A stretch of 37,639 nucleotides of DNA. It comes from Novosphingobium rosa NBRC 15208. GTDB taxonomy: Bacteria; Pseudomonadota; Alphaproteobacteria; Sphingomonadales; Sphingomonadaceae. The position numbers were made by a program, and so were the translations under genes. The stretch covers positions 1 to 37,639 of the forward strand of contig NZ_BCZE01000070.1 of NCBI RefSeq assembly GCF_001598555.1. Reading direction: 5' to 3'. Shown here piece after piece: positions 24,713 through 32,465 of the stretch (position 1 is the first letter of the stretch; each line of letters opens with the position of its first letter). Under the pieces are notes generated by a model, which saw nothing but the letters and a program-made list of their open reading frames with translations, did no database searches and was not told where the DNA came from.

Positions 24713-25453
24713 TCAGGCGGGGCGATAGATGGCATATTGTTTCGAGCAGAAGCCTTCATGCTTCCAACTGCACCTTGCGCCCCGCAGCAGGACGAAGACG
24801 TCGCCAGCCCGGAAGGTGGCGCTGGTGTCGGACAGTGCGTCCTCGAACTCGACCTCGCCGTCGAGCAGCAGCATCATTTCATAATGCCCATAGTCGATGG
24901 CGGAGCGGTGATAGGGGGTGGAGTCCCAACTGCCGACCTTGAACTCGCCAGTCGCTGACAGATAGTCGGTGTGGTTGCGGCAGTCTGGCGTCGGGGTCAG
25001 CAGGACCTCGGGCGCGGGCGGGGCGGACGGCGTGCGCGGGGCGTCGATGTCCACCTTGACCAGCCCCTTGGTATCGGATGTGCCGCCGGGGCAGCGCATC
25101 ACGATGGCGACCGTGTCGTCATCGGCCTGCCAGTCGAAGGCGATGCCTGCGGGCACCACGAAAGAGCGGGACGGCTCGATGATCGTTTCGGCCCCATCGT
25201 TCAGGCGCAGGCGGCCCGAGAGGAGGATGACATAGTCATCGAAGGGCGTGGCGACGGCATGGCCCGATCCGGCGCTCAGCCGCAGGGCGGCGATGGTGAC
25301 CGGGCCCGGCGGCATGGGCAGCAGACGGCGCGAGGAGGCCCATGGATTGCCGTCGTCCGGCACGGGCTCACCGGCCTGAAGGTCGGCGGCAAAGGCCCGG
25401 AGATCGACAAAAGAGGGGGCTGCCTGCGCAGCAGGGGGCGTGAGCATGGTCAT
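24713..25453 (-). CDS. Bicupin with C-terminal DUF861/Cupin_3 domain, copy 2
   Basis: A 246-residue bicupin. The frame is open further upstream, but MTMLTPPAAQAAPSFVDLRAFA at ATG 25453 has AAGGA nine bases before it and matches the start region of copy 1. N-terminal cupin about residues 60-120 (DYVILLSGRLRLNDG, SFVVPAGIAFDW). The conserved CRNHTDYLSATGEFKVGSWDSTPYHR leads into the Cupin_3 domain with MMLLLDGEVEFED and RAGDVFVLLRGARCSWKHEG. In this copy the gene order is bicupin then HAD, the reverse of 13934-15312, so the pairs were not made by one simple segment duplication. Confidence 0.8.
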   Translation of the reverse strand: MTMLTPPAAQAAPSFVDLRAFAADLQAGEPVPDDGNPWASSRRLLPMPPGPVTIAALRLSAGSGHAVATPFDDYVILLSGRLRLNDGAETIIEPSRSFVVPAGIAFDWQADDDTVAIVMRCPGGTSDTKGLVKVDIDAPRTPSAPPAPEVLLTPTPDCRNHTDYLSATGEFKVGSWDSTPYHRSAIDYGHYEMMLLLDGEVEFEDALSDTSATFRAGDVFVLLRGARCSWKHEGFCSKQYAIYRPA

Positions 25454-25500
25454 CGATGGTCCTTCGCTGATGGCGTGAAGCGGGCGGACGGGCCCTTGGC

Positions 25501-26787
25501 TCAGTGGATCGCGTCCTGAAATTTGTACCAGAGGCCCACGGCGGGCAGGAACCATGGCTTGCCCAGATGGCCGGGAATGGCCGGCCAGCCGAGGTCTTCC
25601 CATGGGTTGGCCCTGGTGTCGCCGCCCATATAGTCGGCCATCTTCTGGCCCATATGCACCGCCATCTGCACGCCATGCCCGCTGTAGCCCACGGCATAGT
25701 ACAGCCCCTCATGCTGCCCGGCGCGGGGCAGGCGGTCGGCGGTCATGTCGACCATGCCGCCCCACACATGGTCGACGCCCACATCGGCCAGTTCGGGAAA
25801 CATGCGGCGCATCGTGTCGACCAGGATCACACCGCTCTTGGCGTCCGATTTGGCGTTCGAGATGGCGAAGCGTGCCCGCCCGCCGAAGATGAGGCGGTTG
25901 TCGGGCGACAGGCGGAAGAAATTGCCCATGACGCGGCTGGTGACATAGTTGCGCCGCTGCGGCAGCAGCCGGTCGATCAGGGCAGGGTCGAGCGGGCTGG
26001 TGGCGACGATGAAGGCGCCGATGCCGACCAGGCGGCGCTGGAACCAGCGGAAATCGCTCTGCGCCGGGGCGCCGCCCGTGGCCATCAGCACCTGCGAGGC
26101 ATGGACGGTGCCGCCTGTGGTGCGCAGCGCCCAGCCGCTGCCCGAGCGCTGCGCGCCCAGCACGGTGCAGTTCTCGAAGATTTTTGCGCCCGCGCGCGCG
26201 GCGGCCTCGGCCAGGCCGACGCCGAACTGGCCGACATGCAATTGCGCGCTGGTCTTCTGCAGCAGACCGCCGTGATAGCCATGGGTGCCGATCTCACGCT
26301 CGAGATCGCTGGCCGAGAGCAGGTCGATATCGGGATCGACCCTGGGATGCAGCAGATTATGCGCCCGCATCATCTTTTCGAAATGCTGCGGCTTGGCGGC
26401 CAGTTTCAGGCGCCCGCAGCGGCGAAAGGCGCAGTCGATCCCCTGCTCCCTCACGATGCGCTCGACCGTATCGACCGCGTCGCAATGCGCGCGATAGAAG
26501 GCGGAGGCGCGTTCCTCGCCCAGCGAGGCGACAAGCGCGCCATGATCCTGATGCGTGCCTGCGTTGCAATGGCCGCCGTTGCGCCCGGAGGCCTCGCCCA
26601 CCACCTTGCCGGCCTCCAGCAGGGTGACGCTGGCGCCGCGCTGCCGCAGGGCCAGAGCGGCGGAAAGTCCGGTCAGGCCGCCGCCGATGATGGCGACATC
26701 CACCCGTCCCTCGGGCGAACCCTTCGCGCCGCCGGTGAAGTCCGGTGCGCTGGCGAGCCAGTAGGAGATGGGGCTGGGCTTGGTCAT
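25501..26787 (-). CDS. FAD-dependent amine oxidoreductase, gamma-glutamylputrescine oxidase (PuuB)-like
   Basis: A 428-residue DAO-family flavoprotein. An N-terminal YWLASAPDF is typical of PuuB-like proteins. The FAD motif is VAIIGGGLTGLSAALALRQRGASVTLLEAG, followed by EASGRNGGHCNAGTHQD. C-terminal FAD contacts are YYAVGYSGHGVQMAVHMGQ. Homologues oxidise gamma-glutamylputrescine or related N-substituted amines to aldehydes with release of ammonia or amine. It is 47 bases upstream of the bicupin gene and on the same strand. A GABA-type route could connect this oxidase with the semialdehyde dehydrogenase and aminotransferase of region 1, but no gamma-glutamylputrescine synthetase is present, so the true amine may differ. 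Confidence 0.9.
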   Translation of the reverse strand: MTKPSPISYWLASAPDFTGGAKGSPEGRVDVAIIGGGLTGLSAALALRQRGASVTLLEAGKVVGEASGRNGGHCNAGTHQDHGALVASLGEERASAFYRAHCDAVDTVERIVREQGIDCAFRRCGRLKLAAKPQHFEKMMRAHNLLHPRVDPDIDLLSASDLEREIGTHGYHGGLLQKTSAQLHVGQFGVGLAEAAARAGAKIFENCTVLGAQRSGSGWALRTTGGTVHASQVLMATGGAPAQSDFRWFQRRLVGIGAFIVATSPLDPALIDRLLPQRRNYVTSRVMGNFFRLSPDNRLIFGGRARFAISNAKSDAKSGVILVDTMRRMFPELADVGVDHVWGGMVDMTADRLPRAGQHEGLYYAVGYSGHGVQMAVHMGQKMADYMGGDTRANPWEDLGWPAIPGHLGKPWFLPAVGLWYKFQDAIH

Positions 26788-27007
26788 AGCGCAATGCCTT
26801 GCATGAAATGGCGGGCCGCAGGCGAGGGCGGTTCCACCTGTTTCCGGTCCGGGTTGGCAACAAAGATGTGCTGCATGGTCACCGCCCCGCGTCGAGATCT
26901 GGCACTCTATCGGCTGGCTGTGGAATATGAATCCGCATTTGAGGCGTCATCGAGCGAAATCACCTTTTCTGACACGCCATTCCAGTCGAACATGCCTTGG
27001 CGTGCCC
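26788..27007 (-). promoter_or_regulatory. Spacer before the FAD oxidase operon
   Basis: No gene is supported. Position makes it the likely promoter region of the oxidase-bicupin-HAD operon. It contains GGAATATGAATCC from 26922, sharing GGAATAT with the spacers at 7280 and 17178, and CATGCC at about 26992. Confidence 0.35.
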
Positions 27008-27997
27008 CTAGGCGGCGCTCCCCTGCAGGATCGCGGCATAATCTGCCGGATCGACATTGGCGCCCGAGATGACCAGCGCCAGCGGGGCATCGTCATGCGG
27101 CACCTTGCCGTGCAGCAGCGCGGCCAGCGCGACCGATCCGCCCGGCTCGGCGACCAGCTTCAGCGTTTCGAAGGCAAAGCGCATCGCGGCGCGCACCTCG
27201 TCGTCGGTTACCGACAGGCCGCCCGAGAGCAGGGCGTGGTTGATCGGGAAGGTCAGCGCGCCCGGACTGGGCGCGAGCAGGGCATCGCAGATCGAGCTGG
27301 CGCCTGCCGCAACCTTCTCCCGCTGGCCCGAGACCAGCGAACGTGCGGTATCGTCGAAAGCTGCCGGTTCCGCCGCATAGATGGCGATCGTGGGCGCTGT
27401 GGCCTTGATGGCCGTGGCGATCCCGGCGATCAGTCCACCCCCGCCGCAGGTGCAGACGAGCTGACTGATCGCGGCACCCGTCGCCCGCGCCTGATCGAGG
27501 ATTTCCAGCCCGACCGTGCCCTGACCCGCGATGATGAAGGGATCGTCGAAAGAGGGGACCAGCACCGCGCCGCGCTCCTGCGCCAGCGCTGTGGCGATCT
27601 CCTCGCGCGATTGCGTCAACCGGTCATAGGGGACGATCTGCGCGCCCAGGGCGCGGGTGTTCTCGATCTTGATGCGGGGCGCGTCGGCGGGCATCACGAT
27701 GGCGGCGGGCATGCCCAGCAGGCGCGCGGCCGCGGCGACACCTTGCGCATGGTTGCCCGATGACCATGCCACCACCCCTGCGGCCCGGTCTTGCGGCGCG
27801 ATACGGCTGAGGCGGTTGTAGGCGCCGCGAAACTTGAAGGAGCCAGTGTGCTGGGCCCCTTCGAACTTGATCAGCACGCGGCGACCGGCCAGCCTGTTCA
27901 ACGCGGCGTTCTCCAGAAGCGGCGTGTAGACGGCGGCGCCCCCGATCTGCGTGGCGGCGCTGCGGATGTCGTCGACGGTGATGGCCAGCTTTGACAT
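27008..27997 (-). CDS. Threonine/serine dehydratase-like PLP enzyme (possible hydroxyaspartate ammonia-lyase or EutB-like)
   Basis: A 329-residue fold-type II PLP enzyme without an ACT domain, so a catabolic rather than IlvA-type form. The PLP lysine is in HTGSFKFRGAYNRL (about 55), the substrate loop is SSGNHAQGVAAAA, and the phosphate-binding loop is CGGGGLIAG. The start is uncertain: ATG 27997 gives the family-like N-terminus MSKLAITVDDIRSA but has no ribosome site, whereas ATG 28036 overlaps the M20 stop (AATGA) and would add 13 residues. Close relatives include threonine dehydratases, threo-3-hydroxyaspartate ammonia-lyases and EutB of hydroxyectoine breakdown. The reaction frees ammonia through an enamine, which links to RidA. 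Substrate undecided. Confidence 0.9.
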   Translation of the reverse strand: MSKLAITVDDIRSAATQIGGAAVYTPLLENAALNRLAGRRVLIKFEGAQHTGSFKFRGAYNRLSRIAPQDRAAGVVAWSSGNHAQGVAAAARLLGMPAAIVMPADAPRIKIENTRALGAQIVPYDRLTQSREEIATALAQERGAVLVPSFDDPFIIAGQGTVGLEILDQARATGAAISQLVCTCGGGGLIAGIATAIKATAPTIAIYAAEPAAFDDTARSLVSGQREKVAAGASSICDALLAPSPGALTFPINHALLSGGLSVTDDEVRAAMRFAFETLKLVAEPGGSVALAALLHGKVPHDDAPLALVISGANVDPADYAAILQGSAA

Positions 27998-28032
27998 GGG
28001 ATAGGGTTCTTTCGGATGATGGGAGAGGGATG

Positions 28033-29190
28033 TCATTCGGCAGGCAGAAGCGTGCTTGCCAGAGCGGAGAACCAGCCGATCCCCGTGCCGATGACGGCAT
28101 CGTTGAAATCATAGAAGGGGTTGTGCAGCGGTGGCGGCGATTGCCCCTCGCCCTGTCCCAGCCAGATATAGGCGCCGGGGCAGCGTTGCAGCATGAAGGC
28201 GAAATCCTCCGAGGTGAAGGCCGGGTGAGGGGCCTCCGCCACATCGGGCGTGACCAGTCTGGCCGCGGCGAGGGCCGCTTGAGCCGCCTGCGGATCGTTG
28301 ATGGTTGCGGGGTAATAGCGGGTGTAGATCACCTCGATCGCGGTGCCGGTGGCTGTCGCGGTTCCGGCGGCGATCTCGCGCATCGCGCCCTCGATGATGT
28401 CCTGCACCGCGGGATTGAAGCTGCGCACGGTGCCGGTCAGCCTGACCTGTGCGGGCATGACGCTGTGAGTCTGGCCGCCCTCCATCTTGGTGACGGACAG
28501 CACCGCCAGCTCCGTGGGCGGCACGCGGCGGGAGACGATCGTGTTGAGCTGGGTGATGACCGACGCCGCCGTCAGGATCGCATCGGGTGTGTGATGGGGC
28601 TGGGCCGCATGGCCGCCCTTGCCGGTGATGACGATCTCGAACTTGTCGCCCGCCGCCATGATCGGGCCCGGTTTTGTGTGGATCGTTCCCGCAGGCAGGT
28701 CGGGCCAGTTGTGAAGCGCGAAGACGGCATCGCAGGGATAGCGATCGAACAGGCCGTCCTCGATCATCGCCTTTGCGCCGCCGAGGCCTTCTTCCGCTGG
28801 CTGGAAGATGAAATGCACGATGCCATCGAAGTGCCCCTGTGTGGCCAGATGCCGTGCCGCCCCCAGCAGCATGGCCGTATGCCCGTCATGGCCGCAGCCA
28901 TGGAAAATGCCGGGGGCCGTGCTGGCGTGGGCAGAGCAGCCTTCTTCCTGAAAGGGCAGGGCGTCCATGTCGGCGCGCAGGCCGATGCTGCGCGACGAGG
29001 TGCCGCGACGCAGTGTGCCCACGACACCGGTGCCGCCGATACCGGTCTGAACCTCCATGCTCAGCGCGTTCAGGGCATCTGCGACGAGCGCCGCCGTTCG
29101 ATGCTCCTGATAGGCGAGTTCGGGATGCGCGTGAATGTCGCGGCGGATTACTATTGCGTCGGAGATGATGGTTTGAATAGAGCAAGTCAT
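28033..29190 (-). CDS. M20 family metallo-amidohydrolase, second copy
   Basis: A 385-residue paralogue of the enzyme at 531-1694, with long identical stretches such as RRDIHAHPEL, GLRADMDALPF, FHGCGHDGHTAMLLGAARHLA, QPAEEG, LNTIVSRRVP and the C-terminal GAYIWLGQ. All metal-binding and catalytic residues seen in copy 1 are kept. It is the first gene of the minus-strand run that continues with the dehydratase-like enzyme, which it overlaps or nearly abuts. Two diverged deacylases in one island suggest two N-acyl or peptide-like bonds in the substrate or two related substrates, which is inference. Confidence 0.92.
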   Translation of the reverse strand: MTCSIQTIISDAIVIRRDIHAHPELAYQEHRTAALVADALNALSMEVQTGIGGTGVVGTLRRGTSSRSIGLRADMDALPFQEEGCSAHASTAPGIFHGCGHDGHTAMLLGAARHLATQGHFDGIVHFIFQPAEEGLGGAKAMIEDGLFDRYPCDAVFALHNWPDLPAGTIHTKPGPIMAAGDKFEIVITGKGGHAAQPHHTPDAILTAASVITQLNTIVSRRVPPTELAVLSVTKMEGGQTHSVMPAQVRLTGTVRSFNPAVQDIIEGAMREIAAGTATATGTAIEVIYTRYYPATINDPQAAQAALAAARLVTPDVAEAPHPAFTSEDFAFMLQRCPGAYIWLGQGEGQSPPPLHNPFYDFNDAVIGTGIGWFSALASTLLPAE

Positions 29191-29669
29191 CCCGCTCTCC
29201 CTGCTTTCTGATCAGGCGGTGGCGCAAGCTGTATGCGACCGCTGCCAGAGAGATAGTGGGGAGTGGGCGGTATGAAATTTCGTAAGCTGGATAAATTTGG
29301 CACCATCTGCCGCCATTGGCAGCGAGGCCGCAGGATCTTTCAAAAGCAACTCGCGATCCCAGAGCGATCTGGCGGACGTGGTTTGGAGAAGGGCGCGGTG
29401 ATCCGCGACGCTTTCGCTGGAGGGGGCAGTTCTGGAGTACCAGATGAACAAAGAGCCGCTTTCGACGACCAGGTCGGCATCGCTAAATGGCAGATTTTTA
29501 GAGAATCTAAAATATTGTACGCTATTGGGGGGGCATCGAAAGTCTGAACATCCGCGGATTGAAAGAGTCGAATTTGAAGACGAAAGTCGCACGTTTATGA
29601 TATTCTTTGAATTCGTTAAAAAGATTTAATATGACTGAATTTTCGAAACTTAAAGTAATAGAGTGACAT
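29191..29669. other. Gene-poor spacer with AT-rich tail
   Basis: No recognisable gene. Short open frames on both strands exist, but none has a ribosome site with a recognisable protein. The first part must hold the promoter of the M20 gene at 29190. From about 29480 to 29665 the DNA becomes clearly AT-rich compared with the rest of the window (for example AGAGAATCTAAAATATTGTA), a sign of foreign or decayed sequence next to the mobile-element debris. Confidence 0.6.
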
Positions 29670-30071
29670 TCAGTAGCCATTCACAGTCGTCCCAATCCTT
29701 TGATCGTAAACTGGATGGGAAATTGCGCTGAGGCCAGGTTGCATAAAAAGACCATGCAACACCCGAAAATCATAGCTGATGGTATAGGTTTGGGTATTCG
29801 CATAAGGGTAAAAGCCGGGGGTGGCATTCGCGGCGCGTGCTGCGGCGCTGTAGCCGTTCATGGCAGCAACCAGCGACAACATATCGTCCGGACGGCCAGG
29901 AATGGGCCCTCGCATATAGGCGCGGGCCTCGTAATAGCGGCTGATGTTGTTCACGCTGCTGCGCGCCGCGTTGAAGGTCAGCCCCAGATACAGGCCACGC
30001 CCCGGCGTGCCCTCTCCGTCCAGATCCATATAGCGTGAAAAATTATAGGCGCCGCCGGTGCGGATCCTGAG
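29670..30071 (-). pseudogene. OprB-type carbohydrate porin, C-terminal fragment cut by an IS
   Basis: About 129 residues in one frame from near 30059 read like the end of an OprB/carbohydrate-selective porin: TGGAYNFSRYMDLDGEG, GLYLGLTFN, MNGYSAAARAANATPGFYPY, TISYDFRVLHGLFMQPGL, then a stop at 29670. The normal last beta-strand ending in an aromatic residue is not complete: the protein stops at TTVNGY. Upstream, homology ends about 30064-30075 where an IS3 left end begins. The N-terminal part of the porin is not found elsewhere in the window, so the gene is lost. Family identity is by recognition and not fully certain. Confidence 0.65.
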
Positions 30072-30497
30072 TGATCTGATCCCCGAAAACTGAACCATTC
30101 GTGATTGGAGTTTTCGCGGTAATCTCCCTGGCTGGGAGGAGCCAAGAGCGATGAAAGCATCCCAATTTTCGGACGCCCAGAAAGCGTTAATTCTCAAGCA
30201 GGGTGCCGACGGCGTGCCGGTTGCGGATATCTGTCGCAAGGCGGGCATCAGCCAGGCCACGTACTTCAACTGGAAGCCCGCATCCGGGAGATCTGTGAGA
30301 CCCGCGTTCGCTATGGCTATCGCCGGGTACATGTCCTTCTTGGCCGTGAAGGCTGGGCGATCAACATGAAACGGGTTCATAGGATTTACAATGAGTTGGG
30401 GCTCCAGTTGCGCAACAAGACGCCCAAGCGCAGGGTGAAGGCAAAGCTGAGGGAAGCTCGATGGCGAACTCTCGCCGGCGGCAGAGGAGCGGGCTAG
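30072..30497 (+). mobile_element. Internally deleted IS3-family insertion sequence
   Basis: The element appears to start at TGATCTGATCCCCG (30072). OrfA starts at ATG 30151 with GGAGGA ten bases upstream. It reads MKASQFSDAQKALILKQ, then ADGVPVADICRKAGISQATYFNWK, the N-terminal helix-turn-helix of an IS3 transposase orfA. At 30276 it jumps without warning into another frame that reads ARIREICETRVRYGYRRVHV and MKRVHRIYNELGLQLRNK, the start of the orfB integrase domain, ending at a stop at 30497 after KLREARW. The rest of orfA, the orfB start, the DDE core and the right end are missing. It cannot transpose. Confidence 0.85.
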
Positions 30498-30501
30498 GCT
30501 C

Positions 30502-30860
30502 TTGCGAAAATATGTTGCCCTGCTGACCAGCGCATCCGCGCCGCTTAAGCAGGCCGACCAATCGCTCGCCAAATCCCAAAAGACCATATTGAGCTGGCTG
30601 GGCGGTGGCAAGGTGGTCTCGTTCCTCGGCGCGTCCCTCCTCAAATCGTCGCTCATCCTCGGGGTGGGGACAACCCTTGGCGTCCTGTCCGTGGTCGCGG
30701 GCATTGGCGGGAAGTGGCTCGCCGCACAAGGCAAGGATCCCTGGGATCTCTCGTTCGATGACATTCGAGGCAAACTTGAAACCAGCCTGAGAGCGCTTGA
30801 CGCACCTCTGGCCGTTGCCGGATTGATGGACACCAAGACAAAGTGTTCCATCGCCCGGAT
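30502..30860 (+). other. Unrecognised coding remnant with a hydrophobic segment
   Basis: An open frame (TTG at 30502, no ATG) reads ALLTSASAPLKQADQSLAK, SWLGGGKVVSFLGASLLK, then ILGVGTTLGVLSVVAGIGG, a membrane-helix-like stretch, followed by KDPWDLSFDDIRGKLETSL. It runs without a stop into the second IS3 stub. Composition is gene-like, but no family was recognised, and it lacks a proper start because the IS remnant is directly upstream. Most likely the inner piece of a gene broken on both sides. No function is offered. Confidence 0.35.
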
Positions 30861-30867
30861 AGCATCG

Positions 30868-30975
30868 ATGAAACAGAGGAAGTTCAACCGCAACTTCAAG
30901 CTTGAGGCGATAAGACTGGTTAACGAGGGCGGGGTTGCGGTTGTACAGCCTTCTTGTGATCTCGATGTGCGTTAG
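30868..30975 (+). pseudogene. Second IS3-family orfA stub
   Basis: ATG 30868 opens a 35-residue peptide MKQRKFNRNFKLEAIRLVNE ending DLDVR-stop, the first helices of an IS3-type orfA of a different subgroup than the element at 30072. The family normally continues DLDVHENVLRKW. Homology stops at the TAG (30973-30975), and the following 168 bases to 31143 contain no recognisable gene. It is a truncated insertion-sequence relic. Confidence 0.75.
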
Positions 30976-31143
30976 AAGGGGCTGTGGGAATGGATTCTGG
31001 AGTTGTAGCCTATAAGCATTATGGACTGCTGCCGATACCGTGTGCTCAGCGCGTTCTCCTTCTGCTCGATGACCACGGCGCCGAAGAGCGCCGCGATCCC
31101 GAGGAGGGTCTGGCTTGGGTATCGTGTCCCGACCTTATCCTCT

Positions 31144-32058
31144 TCAGCCGATGCAGACCCTGCGGCCCGTGTCATGAAGCACCTTGCGGCGTTCCTCTTC
31201 ATTGAGCAGGACGGTGGCATCTTTCGCTCGGGCGATCATTTCCGCATAGGTTCCCGAGGAGGTGCCGATGTCCGATCCCCACATGATCTTGTCCGCGCCA
31301 TAGAAATCGACGGCGCGTTTCAACACCGCCTCCGGGGCAATCCCCTTTTCGCGGATAAAATCCATGTTGAGAGACGTAAATTTATAAGTGATGTTATAGC
31401 GGCTCCGGAATCCATTGAAGCGGTGATCAATACCGAAGTGTTTGGCTTGAACATCGGGAAGGAAGAGGTGATCGAGAACGATCCGTAAGGTTGGGAAACG
31501 GTCGGCCATCTGCTCGACAACGGGGATCAGTTCGTAAGAACCATGGGCCGGTGCTTCGATATCAACGAACAGGCCCAGATCATTCGCCAGAGTCCAGGCC
31601 TCAAGTGCCGAGGGGGAACTCAGCCAGACGCTGCGATCCTTGACGCCAACGCCAAAGAAGCGGATGCCGACGATGCCGCGCTCGGCGCCGTCGCGGATCA
31701 TCTGCGGCGTTTCGGGAGCCTGCGGATCGACGATGATGACCGCGCGCATCTTGCCTGGGAAAAGATCCGCAGCATCGACGATGTAGCTGTTGTCGGTGCC
31801 GTAGACGAGCCCCTTCTGGACCGCGGCAATGCCCACGACATTCTGCTCGGCCATCCAGCCATGCAACTGCTCGGCGGTGGGTTTCACATTGTTCGGGTTG
31901 GGGCCATGCATCCCGCCGGGGCGGCCGATCATGCCGGGGCCGAAGAAGCTGGCTTCGGCATCGCCTTCCACGAAGGGCTTGGAGCGCGGGTACTTTTCCA
32001 GATTGTCCGAGATGAGATGGGCATGGGCATCGTAAATCGGTCCATCGTAGTTTGCCAT
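31144..32058 (-). CDS. Amidohydrolase family TIM-barrel hydrolase (PF04909-type, lactonase/decarboxylase superfamily)
   Basis: A 304-residue metal-dependent hydrolase. The N-terminal IYDAHAHLISDN carries the H-x-H pair. IRFFGVGVKD and GLFVDIEAPAH follow, then LRIVLDHLFLPD (His after strand 6), and the catalytic Asp in DKIMWGSDIGTSSG. Relatives include 2-pyrone-4,6-dicarboxylate lactonase, 4-oxalomesaconate hydratase, and gamma-resorcylate/ACMS decarboxylases, mostly ring-cleavage steps. ATG 32058 has GGAAAGGATTTGCC upstream. The 3' end is only about 170 bases from the IS stub, but the length is normal. Its long upstream region carries two CGTAT-N9-ATACG repeats shared with the bicupin/aldolase promoter. 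Confidence 0.88.
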   Translation of the reverse strand: MANYDGPIYDAHAHLISDNLEKYPRSKPFVEGDAEASFFGPGMIGRPGGMHGPNPNNVKPTAEQLHGWMAEQNVVGIAAVQKGLVYGTDNSYIVDAADLFPGKMRAVIIVDPQAPETPQMIRDGAERGIVGIRFFGVGVKDRSVWLSSPSALEAWTLANDLGLFVDIEAPAHGSYELIPVVEQMADRFPTLRIVLDHLFLPDVQAKHFGIDHRFNGFRSRYNITYKFTSLNMDFIREKGIAPEAVLKRAVDFYGADKIMWGSDIGTSSGTYAEMIARAKDATVLLNEEERRKVLHDTGRRVCIG

Positions 32059-32267
32059 GGCAAATCCTTTCCTGAAAATCTTGATGGTTTTTAGGGTGTT
32101 GAGAGCAATCCTGCGTGTCTGTCAGCACCTTGGTTTTTTGAAATTTCGCCTTTTGCCAATGACCAGAGGGTGGGGCGCCGCGTCAGGCGATTGCGCCTGC
32201 GCAAGTCTGGCCAAACGCTTTGGAATCCATGCGCATTCTCCCATTCAGTCCGAGGTTGCGGCTGTTT

Positions 32268-32290
32268 ATCGTATCGTTAGTCGATACGAT
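32268..32290. promoter_or_regulatory. Inverted repeat operator, perfect 9-base arms
   Basis: ATCGTATCG (32268-32276), five-base spacer TTAGT, CGATACGAT (32282-32290). The core is CGTAT-N9-ATACG, the same as at 32356-32374 and nearly the same as at 36933-36951. Likely bound by a dimer such as the IclR protein encoded at 34974-35768. Confidence 0.65.
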
Positions 32291-32355
32291 GGTTTGCCAT
32301 ACGAAACACAGACAATCAACAGCCATCATGAGTTCTGCGTAAAAAATTGAAACAA

Positions 32356-32374
32356 CGTATCGCTTGTGCATACG
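32356..32374. promoter_or_regulatory. Second CGTAT-N9-ATACG inverted repeat
   Basis: CGTAT (32356-32360), nine bases, ATACG (32370-32374), 86 bases from the first copy (start to start), about eight helical turns. It belongs to the same control region of the amidohydrolase gene. Confidence 0.55.
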
Positions 32375-32465
32375 GACAACCTGTCCCCTGCTGCGTTGGC
32401 GGGGGCAGGCAAGGGGCTTCAGGGCCGTGTCTTGACCCGGTTTTCAGGGCTGCTGAGGCGATCGT

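Larger units (their letters stand above)
32059..32465 (-). promoter_or_regulatory. 407-base control region of the amidohydrolase gene
   Basis: No gene is supported. The part at 32255-32375 is richer in A and T than its surroundings and holds two inverted repeats listed separately plus a lone ATACG at 32299. It also receives the 3' end of the Fe-alcohol dehydrogenase operon. No obvious terminator was seen. Confidence 0.5.

Noticed and set aside
531..29190. Ectoine/hydroxyectoine degradation cluster
   Set aside because: The Lrp, aminotransferase, semialdehyde dehydrogenase and EutB-like parts fit, but ectoine hydrolase (DoeA/EutD), the DoeB/EutE-type deacetylase and EutC are not seen, so it stays a hypothesis only.
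29263..29592. Overlapping frames on both strands in the AT-rich spacer
   Set aside because: Neither has a recognisable protein or a convincing ribosome site, and the two overlap each other.
30984..31220. Short frames between the IS stub and the amidohydrolase
   Set aside because: No family recognised; likely noncoding debris and part of the amidohydrolase 3' end.
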